10,123 nt of DNA from JACKFB01 sp041389525. GTDB lineage: Bacteria; Myxococcota_A; UBA9042; PHBI01; JACKFB01. Shown here in pieces: positions 1 through 8,726 of this stretch. The number at the start of each line of letters is the position of its first letter. Positions within the stretch are counted from its first letter, which is position 1. The DNA lies in assembly GCA_041389525.1 (NCBI GenBank), contig JAWKRR010000105.1, forward strand, positions 1 to 10,123, written 5' to 3'. The notes beneath the pieces are model-generated. The model was not told the origin of the DNA. It ran no database searches and saw only the letters and a program-made list of their open reading frames with translations. Made by a program: the position numbers and the translations under genes.

Positions 1-1
1 C

Positions 2-1627
2 ACCGCCGACTCGTGCGACCCCGCCCTAGGCTGCGTCAACACGCCGAAGCTGTGCGGCGACGCCGCCGCGGGCCCATGCGAAGCCACGATGTGCGAGGCG
101 GCCACCGGAAGCTGCGTGGTGACGGCCAAACCGGCGGGCAGCGCCTGCTCCGATGGGGATCCCTGCACCAGCGGTGACGTCTGCCAGGCCGGCAGCTGCG
201 TCGGCGCTGAGCTGGTCTGTGACGACCAGAACCCGTGCACCGCCGACAGCTGTGTGGACGGGGCCTGCGTGTACGCCGCGGTGGCCGGCGCGTCGTGCGA
301 TGACGGCGACCCCTGCACCACCGGCGACGTGTGCGCCGCGTCGGCCTGCGCGGGCACAGCCAAGGTCTGCGACGACTCCGATCCGTGCACCAGCGACGCC
401 TGCGCCGCGGGGGTCTGCGCGTTCACCAAGATCCCGCTGTGTGGCGTGGGGATCGCGTGCAGCGGCGCGGCAGGGACCTCGTGCAACGACGGCGACGCCC
501 AGACGGTTGGGGACGTGTGCATCAAGGGCGTCTGTCTCGGATTCACCCGCACCACGGTCTCGGGGACGATCGGGACCGCCACCACGCTGCGCGGGGTCGA
601 CTACGCCGCCGGGCGTTGGTTCGTCATCGTGGACAGCGGGATCCCGGTGATCGGCGGCGGAGGCGGCCTCGGTGAGCTGAGCGCCGCCGGCGCCTCGAAG
701 ACCTTCTCGAACACCCAGGGGACCGCGACCTTTCAGGCCCTGCGAGGCGGCTTTGCCACCGATTCGGCCGGCAAGCTCTGGCGCTTCGACCCGGCGAGCG
801 CGGGCGGGACCTGGACCTCGGACAACGCCGCGTCGAAGGCCTACGCCACCCTGGGAACCCTGGCCGGGACCACGCTGTGGACGAGCGCCGACGTGTCCAG
901 CGGGCTGGCTGCCGATCTCTGGATCGCCGGCAACACCTCGAACGCCCGCATTCGCCGCTGCAACGCCGCGGAGGGCGCTTCGGTCGCCTGCGCTGCCGAG
1001 CCCAATGACGTCGCGACGAACGCGCTACTGCGCGCCTTCGCTGCCGGCCCGTGCCTCGCGCCGGCCTGCCAGGCCCCCGACATCTCGCTGGCCGGCGACT
1101 ACCCCAACGGCAGCGACAACGGCGTGGCCCAGTACTACAACGACGTCTACGGGCGCGCGGTCAGCACCAGCGTGTTCTGGACCTTGCACTACACGGACCA
1201 GGGGGACTCGGCGACCGTGACCCGAGACGCCACCGCGCTGGCCGACGGACGCCAGCTGGCGGTCGGCACCCGCGGCTACCTCCGCCCACGCTCGGCGCAG
1301 GGCGTGTGGGGCGGCCAGTTCCAGGTAAAATCGAGCGATTCTCGATCCTTTGAGGGGGCCTGGTCGGGCGCGGACGTCGTCGCGCTGGCGGCGTGGCGCG
1401 CGGGCAGTGGGCAGAACCGCGTCTTCGAGCTGTGGCTGGCGCGGACCTCGGGCGAGCTTGACTCGGGCGGCTCGTGGAACGTGGTCGAGCTGGGCACGGA
1501 GAGCGGGTCCGGCAGCATGCTGTACGACGTGTGGGGGACCGCCGCGGGGAGCCTGCGGGTCGTGGGCTCGCGGTCGACGAACTTCGGATTGGCCGAGGGC
1601 GTGATCTACAGCCGCATGGTCGACTGA
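2..1627 (+). CDS. Cys-rich tandem-repeat, probably secreted protein (5' partial)
   Basis: The frame is open from base 2 and codes for the same Cys-rich style before the first ATG (base 89), so the gene starts upstream of the window and that ATG is internal. About the first 180 visible residues are Cys-rich repeats. The recurring elements are C-[SDN]-D-G-D-P-C-T-x-G-D-V-C, followed by V-C-D-D-x-[ND]-P-C-T-[AS]-D and a terminal G-x-C. Equivalent cysteine codons at bases 146 and 296 define a 50-residue unit, and a diverged copy begins near base 482. The remaining 360 or so residues are rich in Gly, Ser, Ala and Trp with few cysteines. Short strand-like segments such as GKLWRFDP and VFELWLARTSGEL could form a beta-propeller or similar beta fold, but I do not recognise a family. 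Repeats of this kind are common in exported proteins of Myxococcota. Extracellular or cell-surface location is inferred, because the signal peptide would lie outside the window. No catalytic motif is visible. The gene ends 22 bases from the convergent dehydrogenase gene. The reading frame is certain; the function is unknown. Confidence 0.85.
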   Translation, partial: TADSCDPALGCVNTPKLCGDAAAGPCEATMCEAATGSCVVTAKPAGSACSDGDPCTSGDVCQAGSCVGAELVCDDQNPCTADSCVDGACVYAAVAGASCDDGDPCTTGDVCAASACAGTAKVCDDSDPCTSDACAAGVCAFTKIPLCGVGIACSGAAGTSCNDGDAQTVGDVCIKGVCLGFTRTTVSGTIGTATTLRGVDYAAGRWFVIVDSGIPVIGGGGGLGELSAAGASKTFSNTQGTATFQALRGGFATDSAGKLWRFDPASAGGTWTSDNAASKAYATLGTLAGTTLWTSADVSSGLAADLWIAGNTSNARIRRCNAAEGASVACAAEPNDVATNALLRAFAAGPCLAPACQAPDISLAGDYPNGSDNGVAQYYNDVYGRAVSTSVFWTLHYTDQGDSATVTRDATALADGRQLAVGTRGYLRPRSAQGVWGGQFQVKSSDSRSFEGAWSGADVVALAAWRAGSGQNRVFELWLARTSGELDSGGSWNVVELGTESGSGSMLYDVWGTAAGSLRVVGSRSTNFGLAEGVIYSRMVD

Positions 1628-1649
1628 GCGGGCGCTGCCCCCCGGCCGC

Positions 1650-4600
1650 CTATTCGTCCTCGGTGCTCTTTCCGCGGGTGACGGCGGCGACCTCGCGGCT
1701 GAGGCGCTCGCCCAGCACGAACATCCCGCTGACCGGCAGCCGCGATCGCACCGCCGTGTCCAGCTCGTCGCGCAGCCGCCCCAGCCCTCGCGATTTCTGG
1801 AGCACCCGCTCCAACGCGCTGGCGGTCGTGGTCTCCGGCGCTCCGATCGGCAGCCACGCCGCAAGATCGGTGAGCGAGCGGAAGAGCCCCCGCTCGATGG
1901 ACGCGATCGCCATCGAGTCCCAGGCGTCGCGGTAGGCGTGGGTGGAGACCGCGTCCACCATGGGCAGCGCGCGCATCCCGTAGCCCACCTCGAACCACAG
2001 GCCCACGACGTCTTCGGCCTCGCGCCGGACCGCCCTCGCCAGCACGGCGATGAGCGGGGCGTGGCTCTCGAAACGAAGCGTCGCGACCCGCTGAGCCAGC
2101 TCGGGCGACAGCCCGGCCGCGATCCCTCGCTGCGCCTCCTCGTCCAGATGTCCGCAGGCGTCCGCGGGCAGGACCTTGCGCGTGCGGGTGCGGATGCGCT
2201 CGATGATCGCGGCCCACGGCCGCAGCTGCGCGCGCACGCCCAGGGTGAGTCGCTCCGCGCGGGTGTCGAGGAACCAACGCGCCGTGCGGGCCAGCGCATC
2301 TTCGACCGCGATGAGCGCGAAATACTCGGCGCTGGCGCTCAGCTTCGCCCCGCTCAGGATCTCGTCGCGCACCTCGCGGGCGCCCAGGTATTCCTCCGCC
2401 ATCAGCCACGCCACCGCGACGTCGGGCGCGCTGCGGTCGGTCGCTGCCATCATGCGCGGGAAAAACGTCAGCCCCGCGTGGTGCACGATGTGGTTGACCT
2501 GAACCGTCGCCGCGATGGCGTCGTAGAGCATGTGCGCGTCGATGGCGTCGGAGTGCTCCGACACGACGCGGCCCGGGAAGTACGCGTCCAGCCAAGGCCG
2601 CGCCTCCTCGCGAGAACCCAGCGGGTGGGCCGAGATCGCGTCGAAGGCCAACATCTTCGAGTAGCTGGTCAGCTTGGCCAGTTCGGGCCGGTAGAGGCCC
2701 AGGCGTCGCTCCTGCCGCGTCGCGACGACGTCGACGCCGCTCGGCAGGTGCTCGCGCTTGCGTGAGAAGCCGAAGCGCGCGCGCAGCTGGTCGGTCGCGT
2801 GGGCGAACGCGAACGCGTCGCCCTGGCTTCGCACCGCGTCGAGGCTGATCCCGAGCGACTGCCCGAAGTTGTTGGCCAGCACCTTGTCGCAGACCTCGTC
2901 GCCCATCTCGCGCAGCAGCTCGTTGCGGGCCTCGGGCTGGAGCTGCCCACTTTGGACCTCGGACTGCAGCAGGATCTTGAGGTTCACCTCGTGATCCGAG
3001 AGGTCGACGCCGCCGGAGTTGTCGATGGCGTCCAGGTTGATCCGCCCGGCGCGCGCTGCGTATTCGACGCGCCCCTTCATGGTGATGCCGAGGTTTCCGC
3101 CCTCGCCGAAGACACGGCAGCGCAGCTCCGAGCCGTCCACACGCACGCGGTCGTTGGACTTGTCGGCGACGTCTTGGTGGGTCTCGGTGGACCCCTTCAC
3201 GTAGGTCCCGATTCCGCCGTTCCACAGCAGATCGACGTCCGCTCGCAGGATGAGCCGGATCAGCTCCTCGCCCGACGTGCTCTCCAGCGGCGTGTCGAGC
3301 AGCTCGCGCACCTCGGCCGAGAGCCTGAATGCTCTTGTCGCCCCGATCGAAGACCCCGCCGCCCGCCGAGATCAGCGAGGCGTCGTCGGTCCAATTCGAA
3401 CGCCCGAGATCGAAGAGGCGGCGGCGCGCTCGGCGAAGGACGCGGCGGGTCTGAAGCCGGGTCCAGGAAGATGTGGCGATGGTTTAGCGAGCCGCCACCA
3501 GCTTCATCGATTGCGAGCAGAGCCGTTCCCGAAGACGTCCCCGCTCTGTCGCCGAGCCCGACCACCGTGATGGGGTCGCGCTCCGATCCATGCCCATCTC
3601 CCCGGAAATGGCGCTGCACCGACACCCACGCCCCCGCGCCGTGATGCCCTTGATCTTGTGGTCGTAGCCCACCGACCCGCCTGACGCGAAGGCGTCGCCC
3701 AGCCAGAAGCCGAACTCGGCCGAGATGGCGTTCGCGGTGTCCGACAGGTGCGCGGTGCCCTTGTCGGCCGCGACCACCAGGTACGGGTCATCGCCGTCGT
3801 AGCGCAGCACCCGCTCCGGTGGGACGACGTGCGCGCCCTCGCGGTTGTCGGTGACCGAGAGCAGCCCGCGGATGAACACGCGGTAGAGCGCGTCGGCCCG
3901 CGCTCGGGCCTCGTTGGGGTCCTCCACCGGGTCCTTGAGCACGAAGCCGCCCTTGGCCCCGACCGGGACGATGAGCGTGTTCTTCAGCATCTGGGTCGCC
4001 ATCAGCCCCAGCACCTCGGACCTGTAGTCGTCGAGGCGGTCGGACCAACGGATGCCGCCACGAGCGACGCGGCCGCCGCGGAGGTGCACGCCCTCGACCT
4101 GCGCGTGGTGGACGTAGATCTCGGCCATCGGGCGGGGCTCCGGCATCTCCCCGATGCGCGCGCAGTCGAACTTCAGCGCGATGGAGTGCTCACCCTCGGG
4201 CTGGCGTCGGTAGAAGCTGGTGCGCGTCGTCGCCAGGCACAGGTCGAGGAAGATGCGGAGGACCCTGTCTTCCTCGAAGGATTTCACGTGCTGGAGGTAG
4301 CGGCCGAGGGTGTCCGTGAGGGTCTCGACGCTGAGCGCGCGGCGGTCGCTGTCGAGCCGCAGGTCCGGGTCAAAGCGCATGCGAAAGAGCTGCATCATCG
4401 TCTCGACGAAGACGCTGTGCGTGCTGAGCACCTTCTGAACGGTCTCGGCGTCGAGCTGGTGACCCAGCTGGCGGCTGTAGTGCGCGAAGGCGCGCATCAG
4501 GTCGACCTCGCGCCAGGAGATCTTCGCCACCAGCAGCAGGCGGTTGAGGCGGTCGCTGCGCATCTGTCGACGGAACACCGCCAGCAGCCCGCCGATGAGG

Positions 4601-6459
4601 TCCACGCGCTGGGCGACGAGGTCGTGCTCGCCGCGCTCGACCCGCAGCGTGCTCACCGTCAGCTCGGGCGCGTCCGTCAACGGCACCGTGACCGAGGCCT
4701 GCTCGAGCACGACGACGCCGAAGTTGTCGACCACGGGGAGGATCGCCGTGAGCTTGAGCGGCTGCTGACTGTAGATGCGGATGAGGGCTTCGGTCGCCGC
4801 GGTCGGGTGGGGCACGACGTCGAAGCGCATCGCGCCGGTCCGCAGCACCTCGTCGAGGTGGCGGATGTCGACCACCGCTTGCTCCACCTGCGTGACGTCG
4901 GTGTAGGCCTCGGGGAAGCGTACAGCCCAGCGCGCGTGGGCCTCGGGTACCGGCAGGGGCGCGTTGTCCGCCTCGAGCCGCTGCATCAGACGGAAGGGCC
5001 ACGGCGTCCCGATGCGAACCAGCGCCGCCTCGGCCGCCCGCGCGTCCTCCTCGCGGAAGCGCTGCGTCCCCGTCAGGTAGAAGTGCAGGGCCACGGTGCC
5101 GAACTTCCCGAGGTGGACGCGGTGGTCGACGTAGCTCGAGTGAAGCGCTCGCTCAAGCGCTGCCTGCATCGCCGCCCGCATGTCATCGGAGTAGTGCTGC
5201 TTCGGCAGCGCGACGAAGGCGAACGCGCTGGAGGCGTCGTCGCTGACGACCACCTTGCTGCGGATCTCGCGCTCCGCGTCGGCGTTGACGCTCATGTCCA
5301 GCAGCGCCGCGATCCGCTCGTGCGACGCCTCGAAGAGGTACTCGACCGGCAGCGTGTTGAACGCGTTCATCAGGGCTTTGCGGTCGTAGCTCCCGTCGAC
5401 CGTCCCGGTGGTCTCGAGGATCTGCGCGAGCTTCCGCTCCAAGATCGGGATCTCGGTGCCCGGCTGCGACAGCCCTTTGAAGGTGAAGAGCCCGTGAATC
5501 ACGGCCCCGCCGAGCGGCTTGCCTCGGTCGTCGAAGAGCCGGACGAGGATCTCGTCCACCTTGCCCGCGCGGTGCATGCGCGCCTCGTCGGTCGACTTGC
5601 GCACGCGCAGCAGCGGCCGGGCGAGCCCCTGATGGTCGGCGAAGAAGGCGAGGGCGCTCTCGGTGCTGGCACCCGAGGGGGTCGCCGACTCGGTCACCGA
5701 GCCCAGCCCGCGCGAGGGCGCGACGCGGATCGCCCCGGTGGCGTCGCGCTCGTAGAAGCTGACGCCCATGAAGAGGAAGTGCTCGTCGGGCAGCCACTCG
5801 AGGAAGGTGCGGACCTCGTCGAAGTCCGCCGCCCGCTCGGGCTCCAGCGTCTCGAGGAACTCGTACTCGTTGGCGACCAACTTCACCGCGCGCACCATGC
5901 GATGAAAGTCGGCGACGACCTGTCGCGACAGCTCCAGCCGCTCGCGCACCACCGCGGTGAACCGGTCCGCGGGGGTACCGTCGAGCTCGAGGTACCAGCG
6001 CGTGTAGCTGATGCGTCGCACGTCGGGGGCGTGCGCGTCGAAGCGCGCCACGGCGCCGTCCGGGCCCAGGACCACAGGCAGGATCACGTTCAAGCTGTTG
6101 AGCAGGCGCACGCCCTGGTCGGCCAGACACAGCTTCAGGGTGTCGACGATGAAGGGCTGATCGGGGACCGCGGTCTCCAAGACGGTACCCTCGAGCGCGT
6201 AGCCGTGAGCGTCGTCGTTGGGGTCGAAGATGCGGACGCTGACCGCGTCGAGTGAGGCGATGGTGCTCAGCCAACGCAGCGAATCCGAGAGCTGCGCCGG
6301 CAAGGTCGTGATGCGGTGCCGGTAAAAGTAGCGTTCGTCGACGCGCTTGAGCACCTCGGCGGCGAATCCGCGAAGCAACTCTGACCCGCCGTGTTCGGGC
6401 GCGCCGACTTCGTCTAGGAGCCGCTCGATGAGCTCGTTTCCGACCAGAGTTCGTTGCAT
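1650..6459 (-). CDS. gdh2: NAD-specific glutamate dehydrogenase, large (180-kDa) class, frame broken by a local indel cluster
   Basis: This enzyme oxidises L-glutamate with NAD+ to 2-oxoglutarate, ammonium and NADH in the cytoplasm, and usually serves glutamate catabolism. The start is the ATG at 6459, not the longer open frame reaching 6924: a GGAGG lies 5 bases upstream, and MQRTLVGNELIERLL begins the conserved protein. Residues 1 to about 700 are the regulatory N-terminal region (ACT-like and helical modules). Examples are GLFTFKGLSQPGTEIPIL near residue 326 and YDRKALMNAFNTLPVEYLF near 365. The catalytic domain follows, with RVARGGIRWSDR near residue 800, then QMLKNTLIVPVGAKGGFVLK, VVAADKGTAHLSDTANAIS near 900 and ASGGSVGYDHKIKGITARG. 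Farther on come DLLWNGGIGTYVKGSTETH, GEGGNLGITMKGRVEYAAR and INLDAIDNSGGVDLSDHEV, then the helical C-terminal domain ending TEDE. The restored length is about 1,604 residues, normal for the family (about 1,600-1,650). Between about 3636 and 3328 the frame changes roughly nine times, yet each piece reads as conserved family sequence, so an intact gene with sequence errors is likelier than a decayed one. It is divergent from a Ser/Thr kinase gene. Confidence 0.93.
3328..3636 (-). other. Cluster of about nine frameshifts in the dehydrogenase catalytic region
   Basis: Reading the minus strand, conserved dehydrogenase sequence jumps between all three frames. The order is GITARG; AWVSVQRHFR after a G missing from the G-run at 3631-3635; EMGMD after an extra G near 3601; ERDPITVVGLGD after a base lost near 3585; SGDVFGNG after a base lost near 3547; SQSMKLVAA after bases lost near 3521; NHRHIFLDP after a change at 3482-3489; SFAERA after a base lost near 3445; RLFDLGRSNW through DRGDKSI after a base lost near 3421; and RLSAEVRELLDTP after an extra T at 3328-3329. 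Seven of the changes act as net losses of a base and two as gains. Stops in two of the frames split the gene into open pieces 3484-6459 and 1650-3311. The 2.8 kb before and 1.66 kb after the patch contain no frameshift. This pattern points to locally poor base calling or assembly, though a real mutated allele cannot be excluded from one sequence. Confidence 0.85.
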
Positions 6460-6464
6460 CGAAG

Positions 6465-6469
6465 CCTCC
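6465..6469 (-). promoter_or_regulatory. Ribosome binding site of the glutamate dehydrogenase gene
   Basis: On the minus strand GGAGG stands 5 bases before the ATG at 6457-6459. It decides the start: the frame is open for 155 further codons upstream to 6924, but those codons overlap the kinase gene, carry no family similarity that I can see, and have no comparable site. Confidence 0.75.
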
Positions 6470-6484
6470 GGGGACAGGGCTCTC

Positions 6485-6513
6485 GGGCTAGCACGCGCCC
6501 TCAGACACGACAA
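6485..6513 (-). promoter_or_regulatory. Candidate sigma-70-like promoter for the dehydrogenase gene
   Basis: On the minus strand TTGTCG (6508-6513) matches the -35 consensus TTGACA at 4 of 6 bases. A 17-base spacer separates it from TAGCCC (6485-6490), a poor -10 element. Transcription would begin near 6478 and give a leader of about 19 bases containing the GGAGG. Spacing and position are right, but the -10 match is weak, so this is tentative. Confidence 0.25.
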
Positions 6514-6522
6514 GGCGTTGAC

Positions 6523-6536
6523 GCGCGGCCCCGCGC
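6523..6536. repeat. Perfect short dyad in the divergent intergenic region
   Basis: GCGCGG and CCGCGC form 6-base inverted arms around a 2-base centre, between the divergent dehydrogenase and kinase genes. On the plus strand a TTGACG (6518-6523) abuts it. It could be an operator shared by both genes. Short GC-only palindromes are frequent by chance in DNA this GC-rich, so the functional claim is weak. Confidence 0.25.
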
Positions 6537-6604
6537 TTTGTGACCATGGCCGATGGCACTGGCTCTCACTGCGCGCGCCGCCGCCATGAACCGCTGACCC
6601 ACGC

Positions 6605-6618
6605 GAGGAGATCCCCTG
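6605..6618 (+). promoter_or_regulatory. Ribosome binding site and CTG start codon of the kinase gene
   Basis: GAGGAG (6605-6610) is followed after 5 bases by CTG (6616-6618) in the kinase frame. An in-frame TGA at 6595-6597 limits how far upstream translation can begin. No ATG, GTG or TTG occurs in frame between that stop and the GTG at 6685, which itself has no purine-rich site before it. Initiation at CTG adds 23 residues that begin as RICPQCRQETPEARCPDDG after the initiator, a zinc-ribbon pattern seen at the start of many such kinases. Confidence 0.65.
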
Positions 6619-8700
6619 CGAATCTGTCCCCAGTGCCGACAGGAGACCCCGGAAGCGCGCTGCCCCGACGACGGCTTCACGACCGTGGACGCCAGCCGCT
6701 ACCGCGAGCCAGACGCGGCCGCGTTGGAGGGGACCGTGTTCGACGGGCGCTACCGCTTGGTGCGCCTGCTCGGCATGGGTGGGATGGGCGCGGTCTACGA
6801 GGCCGTCCAGCTGGCGGTGGACCGCCCGGTGGCCATCAAGGTCCTCAAGCCAGGCCTCGCCCGCGACCTGCGTGACGTCGCGCGATTTCAACAGGAGGCC
6901 CGCGCCGTCGCCGCGCTGTCGCACCCGAACACCATCCGGCTCTTCGACTTCGGGCAGGTGGAGGACGGCAGCCTCTTCTTAGTGATGGAGCTGCTGCGGG
7001 GCGAGACCCTGGAGGATCTCATCGCCCGCGAGGCCCCCCTCGCGCCCGCCCGCGCCGCCGCCATCGGCCTGCAGGTCGCCGAAGCCCTGGTCGAGGCCCA
7101 CGCCCACGGCATCGTCCACCGCGATCTGAAGCCGCCGAATCTGTTCCTGGCCGAGGTCCTGGGCCGCCAGGACTTCGTGAAGGTCCTCGACTTCGGCATC
7201 GCCAAGGTCAGCGGCGATCGCGCCGCCGACTCGCCGCTCACCTCGACGGGCGTCGCCGTCGGGTCGCCACGCTGGATCGCTCCGGAGCAGGCCACGGGCG
7301 AGCCCGTCACCGGCCAAGCCGACATCTACACGCTGGGCGTGATCCTCTACGAGATGCTGACCGGCCGGTCGCTCTTCACCGGGCGCACCGCGACCGACCT
7401 CCTTGTCGCCCACCTCCGCGCGCCGGCCCCGGCCGTCGCCGTCGAGGGGCGCGTGCTCAGCGGTCCGCTCCCCGATCTGGTCGCCGCCTGCCTCGAGAAG
7501 CTCCCCAGCGCGCGGCCCCAGGGCGCGATGGAGGTCGTGGAAGCCCTGCGCGCGATGCACGGGCAGCACATCACCGCGGCCAGCCACGTCACGGCGCCCG
7601 GCCCACAGGTCCCCAAGCCGCCACGGGCCCCCCGCGGCCCGACCCGGGAGATCGTCCCCCCGCGCGGCGAGCCCGCTCGCTCCCCCGCCCAGACCGGCCA
7701 GATCAGCCAGCCCGCGTCGATCGATCCGGCGGCAGTGGGGATCCGGACCACCGCCTTCACCGGCCCGATCGAGGAGGTCGCGCTCACCTCACCCGTGCCA
7801 GCGCTCGGCGCCACCGGCCCCATCACCTCCCCCCGGGTCGAACCCACCCTCGACAACGCCATCCCGGGCCGCGATCCGCACCTCAGCCACTCCGCCCACA
7901 CCCAGTCGCTGCCTGCGGAATCGGCGCCTGGGACTACCGGCGACATGCCGGCCTACACCCCCGCCCCCGATCTTGGGGACGACGACGACCTCGCGCCGAC
8001 CCGCGCGGTTCCCCTCGTCAGCGCCGAGATCGCGGCTGTCAGCCTCGCCACCGGCCGCGAGCCGCACGAGCTCGCCACCGACCCCGGCGCCACCGCGCAG
8101 CACGCCCCGCCGAGCGACGCCTCGCCTCGCAACACCCGCCTCTGGTTGGCGGCCGCGCTCGCGCTCGTGCTGGTCGCCGCCGTCTACGCCCTGTGGCGAC
8201 CCGCCTCGCGCCCTCCCGCCACGTCGGCCCCCACGGCCGCCGTCGCGCCGCCCGAGCGCGAGTCCCACCCGACCGCGCAGCGCGATCCGGCGCCCGAGCG
8301 CCCGCCCGAGATCGCGCCCGAGCCCGAGCGCCCGCCCGAGCTCGCGCCCGAGCCCGAGCGCCCGCCCGAGCTCGCGCAGCAGCCCGAAAGCCCGCCCGAG
8401 ACCGCCGAAACGCCTGCCGAGCCCCCCGCCCAGCTCCTCCGCACCCGCCTGGCATCCTCCCCCTCAGGCGCCAAGGTCTACGAGGGCGAGCTGCCGGTCG
8501 GCGAGACCCCGCTCGACTATGAATGGCTCGCGAGCACGCCGCCTCCGACCCTGATATTTCGCGCCCAGGGCCGCGTCGACGCCGAGGTCGAACCCGCGGC
8601 GCTGGTCGCGGGCGGCGAGACCTTGGTGCGCCTGCGCCGTCTCCCCAGGCGCCCTCCGCCGAGTCGCCCCGCCCCGTCGCCCTACGAGCGCACCCCGTGA
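6616..8700 (+). CDS. Membrane Ser/Thr protein kinase with N-terminal zinc ribbon and C-terminal PEGA domain
   Basis: This Hanks-type (PknB-like) kinase transfers phosphate from ATP to Ser or Thr of unknown target proteins. From the CTG start it is 694 residues. Residues 4-20 form a small zinc ribbon (CPQC then CPDDG). The kinase domain spans about 45-310: glycine loop LLGMGGMGAVYEAV near 51-64, VAIK lysine at 75, HRDLKPPN with H168 and catalytic D170, DFG with D192, and APE at 222-224. A Pro-, Ser- and Thr-rich cytoplasmic linker runs to about 505. One membrane helix, LWLAAALALVLVAAVYALW, begins near 509. A Pro/Glu repeat stalk follows (about 560-600), then a PEGA-like domain at about 609-675 (SSPSGAKVYEGELPVGETPL), which should be periplasmic. 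All key catalytic residues are present, so it should be active. A shorter start at GTG 6685 would keep the kinase but lose the ribbon. The gene is divergent from the dehydrogenase and 69 bases upstream of the radical SAM gene. Targets are unknown; control of the neighbouring dehydrogenase is only a hypothesis. Confidence 0.95.
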   Translation: MRICPQCRQETPEARCPDDGFTTVDASRYREPDAAALEGTVFDGRYRLVRLLGMGGMGAVYEAVQLAVDRPVAIKVLKPGLARDLRDVARFQQEARAVAALSHPNTIRLFDFGQVEDGSLFLVMELLRGETLEDLIAREAPLAPARAAAIGLQVAEALVEAHAHGIVHRDLKPPNLFLAEVLGRQDFVKVLDFGIAKVSGDRAADSPLTSTGVAVGSPRWIAPEQATGEPVTGQADIYTLGVILYEMLTGRSLFTGRTATDLLVAHLRAPAPAVAVEGRVLSGPLPDLVAACLEKLPSARPQGAMEVVEALRAMHGQHITAASHVTAPGPQVPKPPRAPRGPTREIVPPRGEPARSPAQTGQISQPASIDPAAVGIRTTAFTGPIEEVALTSPVPALGATGPITSPRVEPTLDNAIPGRDPHLSHSAHTQSLPAESAPGTTGDMPAYTPAPDLGDDDDLAPTRAVPLVSAEIAAVSLATGREPHELATDPGATAQHAPPSDASPRNTRLWLAAALALVLVAAVYALWRPASRPPATSAPTAAVAPPERESHPTAQRDPAPERPPEIAPEPERPPELAPEPERPPELAQQPESPPETAETPAEPPAQLLRTRLASSPSGAKVYEGELPVGETPLDYEWLASTPPPTLIFRAQGRVDAEVEPAALVAGGETLVRLRRLPRRPPPSRPAPSPYERTP
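8293..8412 (+). repeat. 30-base in-frame tandem repeat encoding a Pro/Glu stalk
   Basis: Units start at 8293, 8323, 8353 and 8383 and encode PERPPEIAPE, PERPPELAPE, PERPPELAQQ and the degenerate PESPPETAET. The second unit and the first seven codons of the third are nearly identical at the base level, which suggests recent slippage or unequal exchange. The repeat lies between the membrane helix and the PEGA domain, so it probably acts as an extended periplasmic spacer whose length could vary between strains. Confidence 0.85.
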
Positions 8701-8726
8701 CCTCACCCGGTTCCGCCCAAGCCCAA

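Noticed and set aside
1330..1346. ATCGAG/CTCGAT hairpin in a locally AT-rich patch of the first gene
   Set aside because: It lies inside a continuous reading frame, has only 6-base arms and no T-run; most likely chance.
1628..1649. A GGGC-GCT-GCCC mini-hairpin between the convergent genes as a shared terminator
   Set aside because: The stem is only 4 bases with no T-run on either strand, so it is too weak to call a terminator.
3748..6255. An 835-codon open frame on the plus strand, antisense to the dehydrogenase
   Set aside because: It mirrors the codon pattern of the real gene in very GC-rich DNA, its protein is dominated by Arg, Gly, Val and His with no domain, and the minus-strand frame encodes clear family motifs.
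6553..6597. A 14-codon leader-like frame (MALALTARAAAMNR) ending 18 bases before the CTG start
   Set aside because: No ribosome binding site precedes it and its composition is ordinary. Translational coupling cannot be argued from sequence alone.
6460..6924. A 155-codon N-terminal extension of the dehydrogenase to 6924
   Set aside because: It overlaps the kinase's zinc ribbon and glycine-loop region, and the ATG at 6459 has a good ribosome binding site and the conserved N-terminus.
7403..8554. A 383-codon plus-strand frame and several minus-strand frames inside the kinase gene
   Set aside because: They are Arg-, Pro- and Ser-rich low-complexity shadows of the Pro-rich linker; the kinase frame carries all the motifs.
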